Below are positions 1 through 6,340 of a DNA stretch of 8,207 nt, in pieces. How positions within the stretch are numbered: the stretch's first letter is position 1; each line of letters starts with the position of its first letter. The notes beneath the pieces were generated by a model that saw only the letters and a list, made by a program, of their open reading frames with translations, did not search any database and was not told the DNA's origin. A program made the position numbers and the translations under genes. This DNA comes from an uncultured Bacteroidota bacterium (GTDB lineage Bacteria; Bacteroidota; Bacteroidia; Chitinophagales; Chitinophagaceae): assembly GCA_946887345.1 (NCBI GenBank), contig CAMPKR010000099.1, positions 1 to 8,207 on the forward strand, written 5' to 3'.

Positions 1-63
1 ATTAGTAAATTATTAAACCGAATTTTCAATAACTAAACACACTTTTTTAAAAAAATCAGAATT

Positions 64-906
64 ATGGCAGATGTAAAAACAGGCGCAGCAAAAGCTTCTT
101 CTCATGGAACTCGTGCTGGCCAGCCAAAAAACTCGAATAACATGCTGATCAACCTGATCATTGTGGTAGTATGCCTCGCTATAGCACATTTGATCTTCCA
201 TATGGTTTTTGGCGCCCCATCTCACTTTAAGGATGCCGAAAAGCATGTTCCTGCCGACTTTTTGGGTACTATGTACTCAGGTGGATGGGTTGTACCTATC
301 CTTATGTCAACTGCCCTGGTACTGATCTGCTTCGTTGTGGAGCGCGCTCTTACCATCTTCAAAGCAAAAGGTAAAGTAGCAGCCGGTGAATTCGTACGTA
401 AAGTACAATACCACCTTGCTAACAAAGATATAAACGCTGCCCTGGCCGAATGCGATAAGCAAGCTGGCTCTGTAGGTAATGTTATGCGTGCCGGACTGGT
501 TAAATACCGCGACATGATCAACAACAGCGAACTGGATACTGACCAGAAGGTGCTGAGCATCCAGAAAGAGATCGAAGAGGCAACAGCTCTTGAGCTGCCT
601 ATGCTGGAAAAGAACCTGGTGTTCCTTTCTACCATCGCTTCCTGCGCCACGCTTCTTGGTCTGTTCGGTACGGTATTGGGTATGATCCGTTCATTCGCTG
701 CCATGGCCACTGCCGGTGCTCCTGATGCCGCTGCACTCGCTGCAGGTATCTCTGAGGCCCTGATCAATACAGCCCTCGGTATCGGTACTTCATTCATAGC
801 TATCGTAGCTTACAACTTCTATACTACTATAATAGATGGTATCACTTTCGGTATAGACGAAAGCGGGTTCACTTTGACGCAAAGCTTTGCTTCTAACTAT
901 AAGTAA
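64..906 (+). CDS. exbB: ExbB/TolQ/MotA-family proton channel protein of the TonB system
   Basis: Inner-membrane proton-channel subunit that, with ExbD, uses the proton gradient to energise TonB for outer-membrane uptake. The 280-residue product has a polar N-terminus, a first hydrophobic helix at about residues 27-50, a second at 75-93, a cytoplasmic stretch of roughly 95-180, and two further helices at about 183-213 and 228-255. The family signature LLGLFGTVLGMIRSF lies at 197-211, which identifies the MotA/TolQ/ExbB domain. The extra N-terminal helix and the short YSGGWVVPILMS entry to the second helix are usual for Bacteroidota ExbB proteins (from memory of the family). The ATG at 64 is preceded by an A-rich leader with no strong Shine-Dalgarno, as is normal in this phylum. 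It heads an operon with two exbD genes and tonB. MotA itself is unlikely because no flagellar genes are present. Confidence 0.95.
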   Translation: MADVKTGAAKASSHGTRAGQPKNSNNMLINLIIVVVCLAIAHLIFHMVFGAPSHFKDAEKHVPADFLGTMYSGGWVVPILMSTALVLICFVVERALTIFKAKGKVAAGEFVRKVQYHLANKDINAALAECDKQAGSVGNVMRAGLVKYRDMINNSELDTDQKVLSIQKEIEEATALELPMLEKNLVFLSTIASCATLLGLFGTVLGMIRSFAAMATAGAPDAAALAAGISEALINTALGIGTSFIAIVAYNFYTTIIDGITFGIDESGFTLTQSFASNYK

Positions 907-996
907 TAGCATAGGCCAATAGACAACGGTGATAATTGATTTGTGTGGAAAAAAGCCGGAAATTTATCTTATAAGTTAACAGCAGAAATTTAAAAA

Positions 997-1662
997 ATGC
1001 CTAAAGTAAAACTGCCACGGAAAAGTACCAACATCGACATGACGGCGATGTGCGACGTAGCGTTCCTGCTGCTGTCCTTCTTCATGTTGGCTACTAAATT
1101 CAAACCCGACGAGCCCGTACAGGTAAGTACGCCCTCGTCCATATCGGAAATTCCGCTTCCCGATGCAGATATCATGCTGATCACTATCGATCCTACAGGG
1201 CGCATTTTCTTTGCTATTGATAATAAGAACAAGCGCATGGAGCTGATAGAGAATATCAACGAATACAAGTCGCTGAATCTTACAAAGGAAGAGATGACAT
1301 CTTTTGCTATCGGTTCATCAATAGGTGTTCCCTTCAGCCAACTGAAAGCTTACCTGGCTGCAGCGCCTGACGAGCAAAACAAGTTCAACGCACAGGCGCC
1401 TGGAGTGCCGGTAGACACTACCAACGATACAGAGGCTAACGAGCTGGCTGCATGGATAAGAAGTGCAAGGAATACCAATCCTAAGCTTCGCATCTGTATT
1501 AAAGCCGACTCAGACGCGTCGTATCCGAACGTAAAGAAAGTGATCAAGACGCTGGAGAACTGGAAGATATTTAAGTTCAACCTGATCACCAGCCTGGAAG
1601 CTATCCCTGCGGGAACAGCTGCTTACCAGGAGTCAATGAAAGGAATGAAAGATGGTCATTAA
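997..1662 (+). CDS. exbD: ExbD/TolR-family biopolymer transport protein (first of two)
   Basis: ExbD subunit of the TonB motor, a single-pass inner-membrane protein with a periplasmic domain. The short basic cytoplasmic N-terminus (residues 1-13) leads into one transmembrane helix at about 16-33, with the motif DMTAMCDVAFLLLSFFML. Asp20 matches the conserved proton-carrying aspartate of ExbD/TolR. The 221-residue length is well above the roughly 140 of E. coli ExbD. The excess sits in the periplasmic part (about 35-221), including a polar insert near 120-155 (DEQNKFNAQ...DTTNDTEAN). A C-terminal segment (KLRICIKADSDASYPNVKKVI, about 163-183) resembles the usual ExbD domain strand-helix. It lies 90 bases after exbB and 53 bases before a second exbD that is clearly different in sequence. 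The two ExbDs may form mixed complexes; that is inference. Confidence 0.93.
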   Translation: MPKVKLPRKSTNIDMTAMCDVAFLLLSFFMLATKFKPDEPVQVSTPSSISEIPLPDADIMLITIDPTGRIFFAIDNKNKRMELIENINEYKSLNLTKEEMTSFAIGSSIGVPFSQLKAYLAAAPDEQNKFNAQAPGVPVDTTNDTEANELAAWIRSARNTNPKLRICIKADSDASYPNVKKVIKTLENWKIFKFNLITSLEAIPAGTAAYQESMKGMKDGH

Positions 1663-1715
1663 TAAGACCAACAAAGAAAAACAATATTATTTTAACGATA
1701 TAAAAGCTTCGTCCA

Positions 1716-2309
1716 ATGGCAGAAATGGATACCTCCTCCGGGGGACATCATAAGAAAGGCCCCGGGGTCAAGAAGAGTAAGAAAATGTCCACCCGTGTGG
1801 ACCTTACGCCGATGGTGGACTTAGGCTTCCTGCTCATTACCTTCTTCATATTTACTACTACCATGGCTAAACCTAAGACCATGGAGATAAATATGCCGAA
1901 CACCGAGAAGATTGAAGAGAAGGACCAAAGTAAGGTAAAGGAAAGCACGGCAATGACAGTATTGCTGAGCAAGAACCACCGCATATATTATTACGAAGGT
2001 CTGGCAACAGATCCTAACACCCCCCCTGACCTGAAGGTTACCGGCTTTAAAGACAAAGGTGGCATCCGTGATGCGATCATTGCCAAAAAGCAAAAAGTGG
2101 AAGCCCTCAGGCAGCAAGGTGTGCTGGGTGCTAAAGACCACGCTACCATACTCATTAAGCCCGACACTACCAGCACTTACCAGGACCTGGTGAATATACT
2201 GGACGAGATGAGTATTAACGATGTTAGGGTATATGCTATCATAGATATTACGCCCGTAGACCAGGAGTTTATCTCGGCAACGGAAAACGCCAATGTGGGC
2301 ACACAGTAA
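1716..2309 (+). CDS. exbD: ExbD/TolR-family biopolymer transport protein (second of two)
   Basis: Second ExbD-type subunit, 197 residues. The N-terminus is hydrophilic and strongly basic (HHKKGPGVKKSKKM, about 11-24), followed by RVDLTPMVDLGFLLITFFIF at about 27-46. Asp35 in the helix is the conserved proton-path residue. The periplasmic domain spans about 50-197 and keeps the ExbD-like strand-helix near 145-175 (ATILIKPDTTSTYQDLVNIL) followed by DVRVYAIIDI. It is longer than enterobacterial ExbD, again because of a mid-domain insert around 85-125. The ATG at 1716 was chosen; an in-frame ATG three codons later is also possible. Lying between exbD1 and tonB, it fits the known Bacteroidota arrangement with paired exbD genes. 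The basic N-terminus here versus the shorter one in the first copy is the clearest difference on the cytoplasmic side. Confidence 0.93.
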   Translation: MAEMDTSSGGHHKKGPGVKKSKKMSTRVDLTPMVDLGFLLITFFIFTTTMAKPKTMEINMPNTEKIEEKDQSKVKESTAMTVLLSKNHRIYYYEGLATDPNTPPDLKVTGFKDKGGIRDAIIAKKQKVEALRQQGVLGAKDHATILIKPDTTSTYQDLVNILDEMSINDVRVYAIIDITPVDQEFISATENANVGTQ

Positions 2310-2368
2310 GCTCTGCAATATGGATTTCGGACGGTTTAGCGTCTTTACTTAAAACGGAATTATTAAAA

Positions 2369-3181
2369 ATGGATACCAATAAAATACTCAACGCCGATTA
2401 CCTCGACATCCTGTTCGAGGGCCGTAATAAAACTTATGGCGGCTACGAGTTACGCCGTAAATATTCAATGCGTGCGCGCAACGCCCTGCTTGGGGTGCTT
2501 CTTGCCATTTTCGGCGGCGGCGGCGTGTACTACGGATGGGGTGCACTGAAGCCTAAGGAGGAAAAAAAGCCGATCGCCATGATGAAAGAGGTGACCCTGG
2601 CTGAACCGCCTCCCGTGGATCCTAAAAAGCCACCTCCGCCACCTCCTCCGGCCGAGCCACCGCCACCGGTGAAGCCTACGGTAAAGTTCACTCCGCCTGT
2701 TATCAAAAAAGATGAAGAGGTAAAGGAAGAAGAACAGCTGGTAGAACAGAAAGAGCTGAAGGATGCATCTGCAGGTATTAAAACCCAGGAAGGTGATGTG
2801 AATGGTATTGATCCCGGTATCGTTGACAATCCCGGTACAGGTACAGGTGTTGTAGAAGCACCACCACCACCACCCGAAATATTCTCTTATGTAGAACAAA
2901 TGCCCGAGGCTCCTTACAACGTAAACGAGTACCTTGCGAAAAACATTAACTATCCCCAAATGGCACGCGACGCAGGCGTTAGCGGCAGGGTGGTGTTGAA
3001 GTTCGTGGTAGACGAAAGCGGTAATATTGGTAACATACAGGTAGTAAAAGGTATAGGCAGCGGTTGCGATGAAGAGGCAAAACGCGTAGTGGCAGGTATG
3101 CCTAAGTGGAAACCGGGTAAATCAAACGGTAAAGCCGTAAAGGTTTACTTTACGCTTCCCATCAAGTTCACTTTACAATAA
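2369..3181 (+). CDS. tonB: TonB energy transducer
   Basis: Periplasm-spanning protein that contacts the TonB box of outer-membrane receptors and passes on energy from ExbB/ExbD. The 270-residue product starts with a cytoplasmic segment (1-36), including LFEGRNKTYGGYELRRKY, a form common in Bacteroidota TonB proteins. One transmembrane helix follows at about 38-58. A proline/lysine-rich spacer covers about 79-110, then an acidic KDEEVKEEEQ stretch (about 114-130), a Gly-rich linker near 140-162, and a second run of five prolines at 165-169. The C-terminal TonB domain covers about 183-268, with NYPQMARDAGVSGRVVLKFV and the late MPKWKPGK motif as hallmarks. The second proline run is partly encoded by four CCA codons at 2861-2872, a possible slippage site. 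It is the last gene of the operon; a terminator follows 24 bases after the stop. Confidence 0.95.
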   Translation: MDTNKILNADYLDILFEGRNKTYGGYELRRKYSMRARNALLGVLLAIFGGGGVYYGWGALKPKEEKKPIAMMKEVTLAEPPPVDPKKPPPPPPPAEPPPPVKPTVKFTPPVIKKDEEVKEEEQLVEQKELKDASAGIKTQEGDVNGIDPGIVDNPGTGTGVVEAPPPPPEIFSYVEQMPEAPYNVNEYLAKNINYPQMARDAGVSGRVVLKFVVDESGNIGNIQVVKGIGSGCDEEAKRVVAGMPKWKPGKSNGKAVKVYFTLPIKFTLQ

Positions 3182-3205
3182 CAAAGAAAACAATCATAGT
3201 TCAGG

Positions 3206-3232
3206 AGACTCTCAGAAATGGGAGTCTTTTTT
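3206..3232 (+). terminator. Rho-independent terminator of the exbB-exbD-exbD-tonB operon
   Basis: AGACTCTC (3206-3213) pairs with GGGAGTCT (3220-3227), with one G-T wobble, across a 6-base loop AGAAAT, and leads directly into a T run at 3227-3232. It lies 25 bases after the tonB stop, where the operon would be expected to end. Confidence 0.88.
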
Positions 3233-3238
3233 ATTTCT

Positions 3239-3266
3239 CTCCTTTCGAAGGAGGGATGGGCCCTCC
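3239..3266. repeat. Two overlapping, mutually exclusive inverted repeats
   Basis: CTCCTT (3239-3244) pairs with AAGGAG (3248-3253) around TCG. GGAGGG (3250-3255) pairs with CCCTCC (3261-3266) around ATGGG. The stems share bases 3250-3253, so only one can form at a time. They lie just past the tonB terminator and may be part of a dispersed repeat or a secondary transcript-end structure. Confidence 0.55.
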
Positions 3267-3292
3267 GTTCCCGCATCGGCGGAAAACAAAAA

Positions 3293-3320
3293 CGTAGGGG
3301 CAATCCCGTGCGTTTGCCCG
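3293..3320. repeat. Short GTAGGGGCAA...TTGCCC inverted-repeat element
   Basis: GGGCAA (3298-3303) pairs with TTGCCC (3314-3319) around a 10-base loop. The wording GTAGGGGCAATCCCGTGCG then TTGCCCGGCC matches, from memory, a short palindromic element found in many copies between genes in diverse environmental bacteria. That reading rests on recall; copy number in this genome cannot be seen here. Confidence 0.5.
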
Positions 3321-3444
3321 GCCGAACATAATCACCTCGCCCGACCTTGTGGCTAGGGTAGGTAACACAGCGGGGTCGTCAGATGCAATCGCGCCTCCAG
3401 TCCAATCAATAGTTTATAAAAGCTACTACGACTAACTTTCACCA

Positions 3445-3480
3445 CTTTGTCATCCTGAGCCCTTCGCGAAGGATCTTTGT
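3445..3480. repeat. GTCATCCTGAGC...GAAGGATCT dispersed palindromic element with flanking 6-bp direct repeats
   Basis: CATCCTGAGC followed by CCTTCGCGAAGGATCT closely resembles the widely dispersed intergenic element GTCATCCTGAGC(N)AGCGAAGGATCT, recognised from memory. The core CCTTCGCGAAGG (3461-3472) is a perfect 12-base palindrome. An outer ATCC (3452-3455) can pair with GGAT (3471-3474). CTTTGT occurs on both sides (3445-3450 and 3475-3480) as a direct repeat that could mark a target duplication or be chance. Confidence 0.55.
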
Positions 3481-3633
3481 TGTCCGTTACTAAGCCATTT
3501 TTAAAAAGCTCCCTTCTCTTTTTTATCCGCAAAGTGCCGTGCGTAGTTGGGCCCGGGTGGTCAACACAGAGAATGAGCTAATGAAGCTCCCGCCAGCATG
3601 GCACAGTATTTAAGCTCTTAAAAAAAAATCATT

Positions 3634-3966
3634 ATGGCTTATAATCAATATAAAGATTGCATCGAGGCTTGCCTGGCCTGCGCCGCCGTCTGCGATCATT
3701 GTGCATCTTCCTGCCTCCGGGAAGAACACATGCACATGATGACGAAATGTGTACAGCTTGATATGGAATGTGCAGCTATCTGCTACACAGCTGCAAAACT
3801 GCTGAGCTTAGGCAGCCTGCAGTCTGCGGCCATATGTACTATCTGCGCAGACGTATGCGATGCCTGTGCGGCAGAATGTGGCAAACACGACAATGATCAC
3901 TGCCGGATGTGCGCCGAAGCTTGTAAGAAATGCGCCGATGAATGCAGGCGCATGAATGTTTCATAG
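3634..3966 (+). CDS. Four-helix bundle copper-binding protein (DUF326 / Csp3-like)
   Basis: Predicted copper-storing or copper-buffering protein. The 110-residue product has 19 cysteines (9, 13, 16, 20, 23, 27, 39, 46, 50, 68, 71, 75, 78, 82, 90, 93, 97, 100, 104), mostly in CxxxC or CxxC spacing that would line the inside of a helical bundle. The start (YKDCIEACLACAAVCDHCASSCL, about 6-28) is typical of DUF326/Csp proteins, which bind many Cu(I) ions through such cysteines. The methionine/histidine run EHMHMM (31-36) could offer more ligands at the mouth of the bundle. No signal peptide is seen, so a cytosolic Csp3-like location is inferred. The size fits the family (about 105-140 residues). 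It leads a likely operon with the SRPBCC gene 28 bases downstream. The ATG at 3634 follows an A-rich leader. A ferredoxin is unlikely because the cysteine spacing is helical and repeated throughout. Confidence 0.9.
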   Translation: MAYNQYKDCIEACLACAAVCDHCASSCLREEHMHMMTKCVQLDMECAAICYTAAKLLSLGSLQSAAICTICADVCDACAAECGKHDNDHCRMCAEACKKCADECRRMNVS

Positions 3967-3994
3967 ATCGTTAACCATTTTTTAAAAATAGTTT

Positions 3995-4693
3995 ATGCAG
4001 GAAGAAGGATATGTACACCACAAGCAAAAAGTAAATGTAAGTGCCCCCGAGCGGTTGATATCGCTGATACTTGGTACCCGTCTTTTGTATAATGGCATTA
4101 CCGGACGAAAAGGCGGCTTGTTCCGCGGAATGTCCGCAGGTTATCTTTTGTACAGGGGGTTAACGGGTCGCTGTGCTATCTATGCTGGCCTGGGAAAGAA
4201 TGATCTGCCCGATCCCGACAGGAACATCAACATAAGAACGGTAATAAGAGTAAGCCAGCCGCGCACAAAAGTATACGCTGCCTGGAAACGGCTGGAGAAC
4301 CTTCCCCTCTTTATGAGCCACCTGGAAAACGTAGAAACTGATGATGGCGATCTCTCCCGCTGGACAGCCAAAATACCGGGTCTGCCCACAGCCATTACCT
4401 GGGAGGCAAAGATCATCAACGATGTGCCGGGTGAAGTATTGGGCTGGAGCTCCCTGCCCGGATCAGATATAGAGAATGCGGGAAAAGTGGAGTTTCGCGA
4501 TGCGCCCGGTGGTGGTACTGAATTGCACATCACAATTACTTACCGTGCACCTCTCGGCGACCCGGGCACTGTAATAGCCACGTTACTCACTCCGGTGTTC
4601 CGTAACATGGTGCGGGAAGATGTAGAGAACTTCAAACTGTTCATCCAGGGCGAGTACTCTCATCCCCTCAAGCCCCAAACCGAAGTAATGTAG
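3995..4693 (+). CDS. DUF2892-SRPBCC family protein (cyclase/dehydrase-like)
   Basis: Two-domain protein of 232 residues. Residues about 11-68 match the DUF2892 (YgaP-type inner-membrane) pattern: NVSAPERLISLILGTRLL, a glycine-rich middle, then AGYLLYRGLTGRCAIY. This would be a membrane-associated hairpin. Residues about 78-222 are an SRPBCC (START-like) domain with the set VYAAWKRLENLPLFMSHLENV (93-113), ITWEAKIINDVPGEVLGWSSLPGS (134-157), AGKVEFRDAPGGGTELHI (162-179) and the closing VREDVENFKLFIQGEY (206-221). SRPBCC domains form a deep pocket for hydrophobic ligands; the ligand of this subgroup is unknown to me. It lies 28 bases after the copper protein, and its stop is 1 base before the next start, so co-transcription and translational coupling are likely. 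Confidence 0.88.
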   Translation: MQEEGYVHHKQKVNVSAPERLISLILGTRLLYNGITGRKGGLFRGMSAGYLLYRGLTGRCAIYAGLGKNDLPDPDRNINIRTVIRVSQPRTKVYAAWKRLENLPLFMSHLENVETDDGDLSRWTAKIPGLPTAITWEAKIINDVPGEVLGWSSLPGSDIENAGKVEFRDAPGGGTELHITITYRAPLGDPGTVIATLLTPVFRNMVREDVENFKLFIQGEYSHPLKPQTEVM

Positions 4694-4694
4694 T

Positions 4695-5429
4695 ATGCCC
4701 GAAGGCCCTTCCATTGTTATACTCAAAGAACTGGCTAAGCAGTTTGAAGGGAAGAAAGTACTTGCAGTAAACGGGAAGACAAAGGAAGACAAAGACATAA
4801 TGCTGAATAAGAAAGTGTTAGCCATCGAAAGTTGGGGCAAACACTTTCTTATTTGTTTTGAGGGCTTTATGCTCAGGATACATTTTATGCTCTTTGGTTC
4901 CTATCGCATCAACCAGGAGAAAGATGCAGTTCCGCGCCTTAGTCTTAAGTTCAGAAATGGCATTTTCAATTTCTATGCATGTTCAGTTAAGATCATTGAA
5001 GGCAGCTTTGAAGAAGTTTATAACACCTCTGCAGATATCATGTCACCCGGCTGGGACGCTGCCGCCGCAAGAAAGAAATTGAAAAAAAGTCCAGCCCTGC
5101 TGGCCTGTGATGCCCTGCTTGATCAGAACATCTTTGCAGGCTCCGGCAATATCATTAAGAACGAAGTCCTTTTCCGTACAAAGATTCATCCACTGAGTGA
5201 AGTGGGTGCACTTCCCCCTAAAAAGCTCAGCTTGCTTGTGGACGAAACAAGAAACTACGCCTTCGACTTCCTGGAGTGGAAAAAACAATTCGTCCTGAAG
5301 AAACACTGGCAAGCCCATACCAAACGCACCTGTCCTCGTTGTCACGTACCCCTTATTAAAGAATACCTCGGCAAAACCAACCGCCGCACCTTCTACTGCT
5401 CTAATTGCCAGCGTCTTTACGAAAAATAA
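4695..5429 (+). CDS. Fpg/Nei-family DNA glycosylase/AP lyase (endonuclease VIII-like)
   Basis: Base-excision repair enzyme that removes oxidised bases and cuts the abasic site. The 244-residue product begins MPEGPSIV, so after Met removal Pro2 is the catalytic amine and Glu3 the partner acid, as in Fpg/Nei. SWGKHFLICF (46-55) places the conserved lysine (Lys49) that contacts DNA phosphate. The helix-two-turn-helix is at about 140-160 (DQNIFAGSGNIIKNEVLF), with the family Asn152. A C-terminal zinc finger uses Cys213, Cys216, Cys235 and Cys238; TNRRTFYC supplies the conserved finger arginine (Arg231). It is slightly shorter than E. coli Fpg or Nei (about 263-269). MPEGPS with SWGKH favours Nei-like over MutM, but substrate choice cannot be read from sequence. 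It begins 1 base after the SRPBCC stop, which decides this start. Confidence 0.9.
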   Translation: MPEGPSIVILKELAKQFEGKKVLAVNGKTKEDKDIMLNKKVLAIESWGKHFLICFEGFMLRIHFMLFGSYRINQEKDAVPRLSLKFRNGIFNFYACSVKIIEGSFEEVYNTSADIMSPGWDAAAARKKLKKSPALLACDALLDQNIFAGSGNIIKNEVLFRTKIHPLSEVGALPPKKLSLLVDETRNYAFDFLEWKKQFVLKKHWQAHTKRTCPRCHVPLIKEYLGKTNRRTFYCSNCQRLYEK

Positions 5430-5449
5430 ACAGCCACTGCTTAGGTGGC
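5422..5449 (-). terminator. Hairpin terminator for the DUF892 gene, between convergent genes
   Basis: GCCAC (5433-5437) pairs with GTGGC (5445-5449) around a 7-base loop. Read on the minus strand, the stem is followed by TGTTTATTTTT (5432 down to 5422), which includes the last codons of the glycosylase gene. On the plus strand no strong T run follows, so it mainly suits the minus-strand transcript. Confidence 0.6.
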
Positions 5450-5478
5450 CGTATCTCAATTGTTTATTCTATCCTTCT

Positions 5479-6210
5479 CTAGGCTTCTTCTTCATCCTCG
5501 CCGCCGCCTTCGCTCTCACCTTCACCTTCTTCTTCTGCGGCTTCTTCATTTATGCTGGCTTCGGCTATCTGGGTGAGCAGCATATCTGTTTCTTTTTCTT
5601 CTTCCAGTGTAGTACTCAGCAGGTCCGCCACGTCTGTACGTCCCATCGTGCGTGCCAACTGTGCCAGGCCGCCATATGCAGCAATTTCATAGTGCTCTAC
5701 CTTTTGTGCAGAGATAATAATTCCCGCGTCACGGGTTGGTCCCTTGGCCATTTCTTCCATCACCTGCTTGCCTTCTTCTATCAGTCCTTCCATGCCTTCA
5801 CACTTCTTGGCCTGTACCTTCCATTCCATCATCTCAAAAACTTCTTCAAGTCGGGCAACTTGTTCCTCAGTTACTACGATGTGGTCAGCTATTGCGTTTT
5901 TCAGTTCTTCCGACTCTGCCGCCTTCTGCATCTTAGGTAGTGATTTCACCAGGTACTTCTCAGCCCAATAAATGTCTTTCAGTTCGTTCTTAAAAAGTTC
6001 CTGCAGCATACTCTCATTGCTTATGCCATTAGATGCTGCCTTGTTGGTTGTACTGCGTTTAGGTGTAGTGGTAGACTTTTTAGTGGCGGCTTTGCTGGTA
6101 CGCTTGGTAGTTCTCGTCTCTGCCCTCCTCTGGGCGGTTTTTTTGGTTGCTGCTTTCTTAGAGGCGCTCTTTGTAGCGCTCTTCTTTGATTTACTGCGTG
6201 TTTGTGCCAT
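5479..6210 (-). CDS. DUF892 (YciE/YciF-type) ferritin-like protein with basic N-tail and acidic C-tail
   Basis: Ferritin-like four-helix protein of the stress-associated YciE/YciF (DUF892) family, expected to bind a di-iron site. Of 243 residues, 1-60 are a low-complexity Lys/Ala/Thr/Ser/Arg tail (SKSKKSATKSASKKAATKK) resembling histone H1-like bacterial proteins. Residues about 66-220 are the ferritin-like domain, with LFKNELKDIYWAEKYLVKSLP (72-92), a helix containing DHIVVTEEQVARLEEVFE (109-126), VEHYEIAAYGGL (171-182) and LEEEKETDMLLTQIAE (202-217); Glu and His in these motifs are the likely ligands. Residues 222-243 are almost all Glu, Asp and Gly. The start at 6210 (MAQTRSK) was chosen because sequence upstream is non-homologous and crosses the divergent gene's start. 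It faces the glycosylase gene and is divergent from the secreted-protein gene. The tails suggest DNA contact, as in Dps variants; that is inference. Confidence 0.88.
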   Translation of the reverse strand: MAQTRSKSKKSATKSASKKAATKKTAQRRAETRTTKRTSKAATKKSTTTPKRSTTNKAASNGISNESMLQELFKNELKDIYWAEKYLVKSLPKMQKAAESEELKNAIADHIVVTEEQVARLEEVFEMMEWKVQAKKCEGMEGLIEEGKQVMEEMAKGPTRDAGIIISAQKVEHYEIAAYGGLAQLARTMGRTDVADLLSTTLEEEKETDMLLTQIAEASINEEAAEEEGEGESEGGGEDEEEA

Positions 6211-6340
6211 AAAATCTTTTTGTAAGCTTGTCCGCAAAATCATGCCATTACCAAAAAAATTTTTTCCCCCACGAAAACCATCTTTCATAGTCTCTCGTAA
6301 ATACATGCATAAGCAACAAAAAACACTTAAAAATATTGAC
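6211..6340. promoter_or_regulatory. Divergent intergenic region between the DUF892 gene and the secreted-protein gene
   Basis: 130 bases lie between two divergent starts, so it must hold both promoters or one of them plus a shared regulator site. A run of seven A, six T and five C lies at 6253-6270, which would give curved or stiff DNA. No clear TTTG / TAnnTTTG promoter pair was found on either strand, so no promoter is placed. Confidence 0.45.

Larger units (their letters stand above)
3233..3633. other. 400-base intergenic spacer without a recognisable gene
   Basis: No convincing ORF, tRNA or rRNA is visible on either strand. The stretch separates the tonB operon from the copper-protein operon and holds several short palindromes, listed separately. 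Its last part should carry the promoter of the next operon, but no good match to the Bacteroidota TTTG / TAnnTTTG promoter pattern was found. A small hairpin (GAGCT 3575-3579 with AGCTC 3585-3589) has no T run. Confidence 0.7.

Noticed and set aside
940..972. Possible internal promoter before the first exbD (TTTG, 21 bases, TATCTTAT)
   Set aside because: The second element matches the TAnnTTTG pattern at too few positions, and such matches are frequent by chance in AT-rich spacers.
2465..2959. Minus-strand open frames opposite tonB
   Set aside because: They are shadows of the proline- and glycine-rich coding region, with low-complexity Gly/Ser or Arg/Trp products.
5972..6340. Plus-strand open frame of 123 codons running in frame into the secreted-protein gene
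   Set aside because: It is antisense to the basic tail of the DUF892 gene, where lysine codons read backwards give stop-free Leu/Phe/Val codons. The signal peptide at 6341 fixes the true start.
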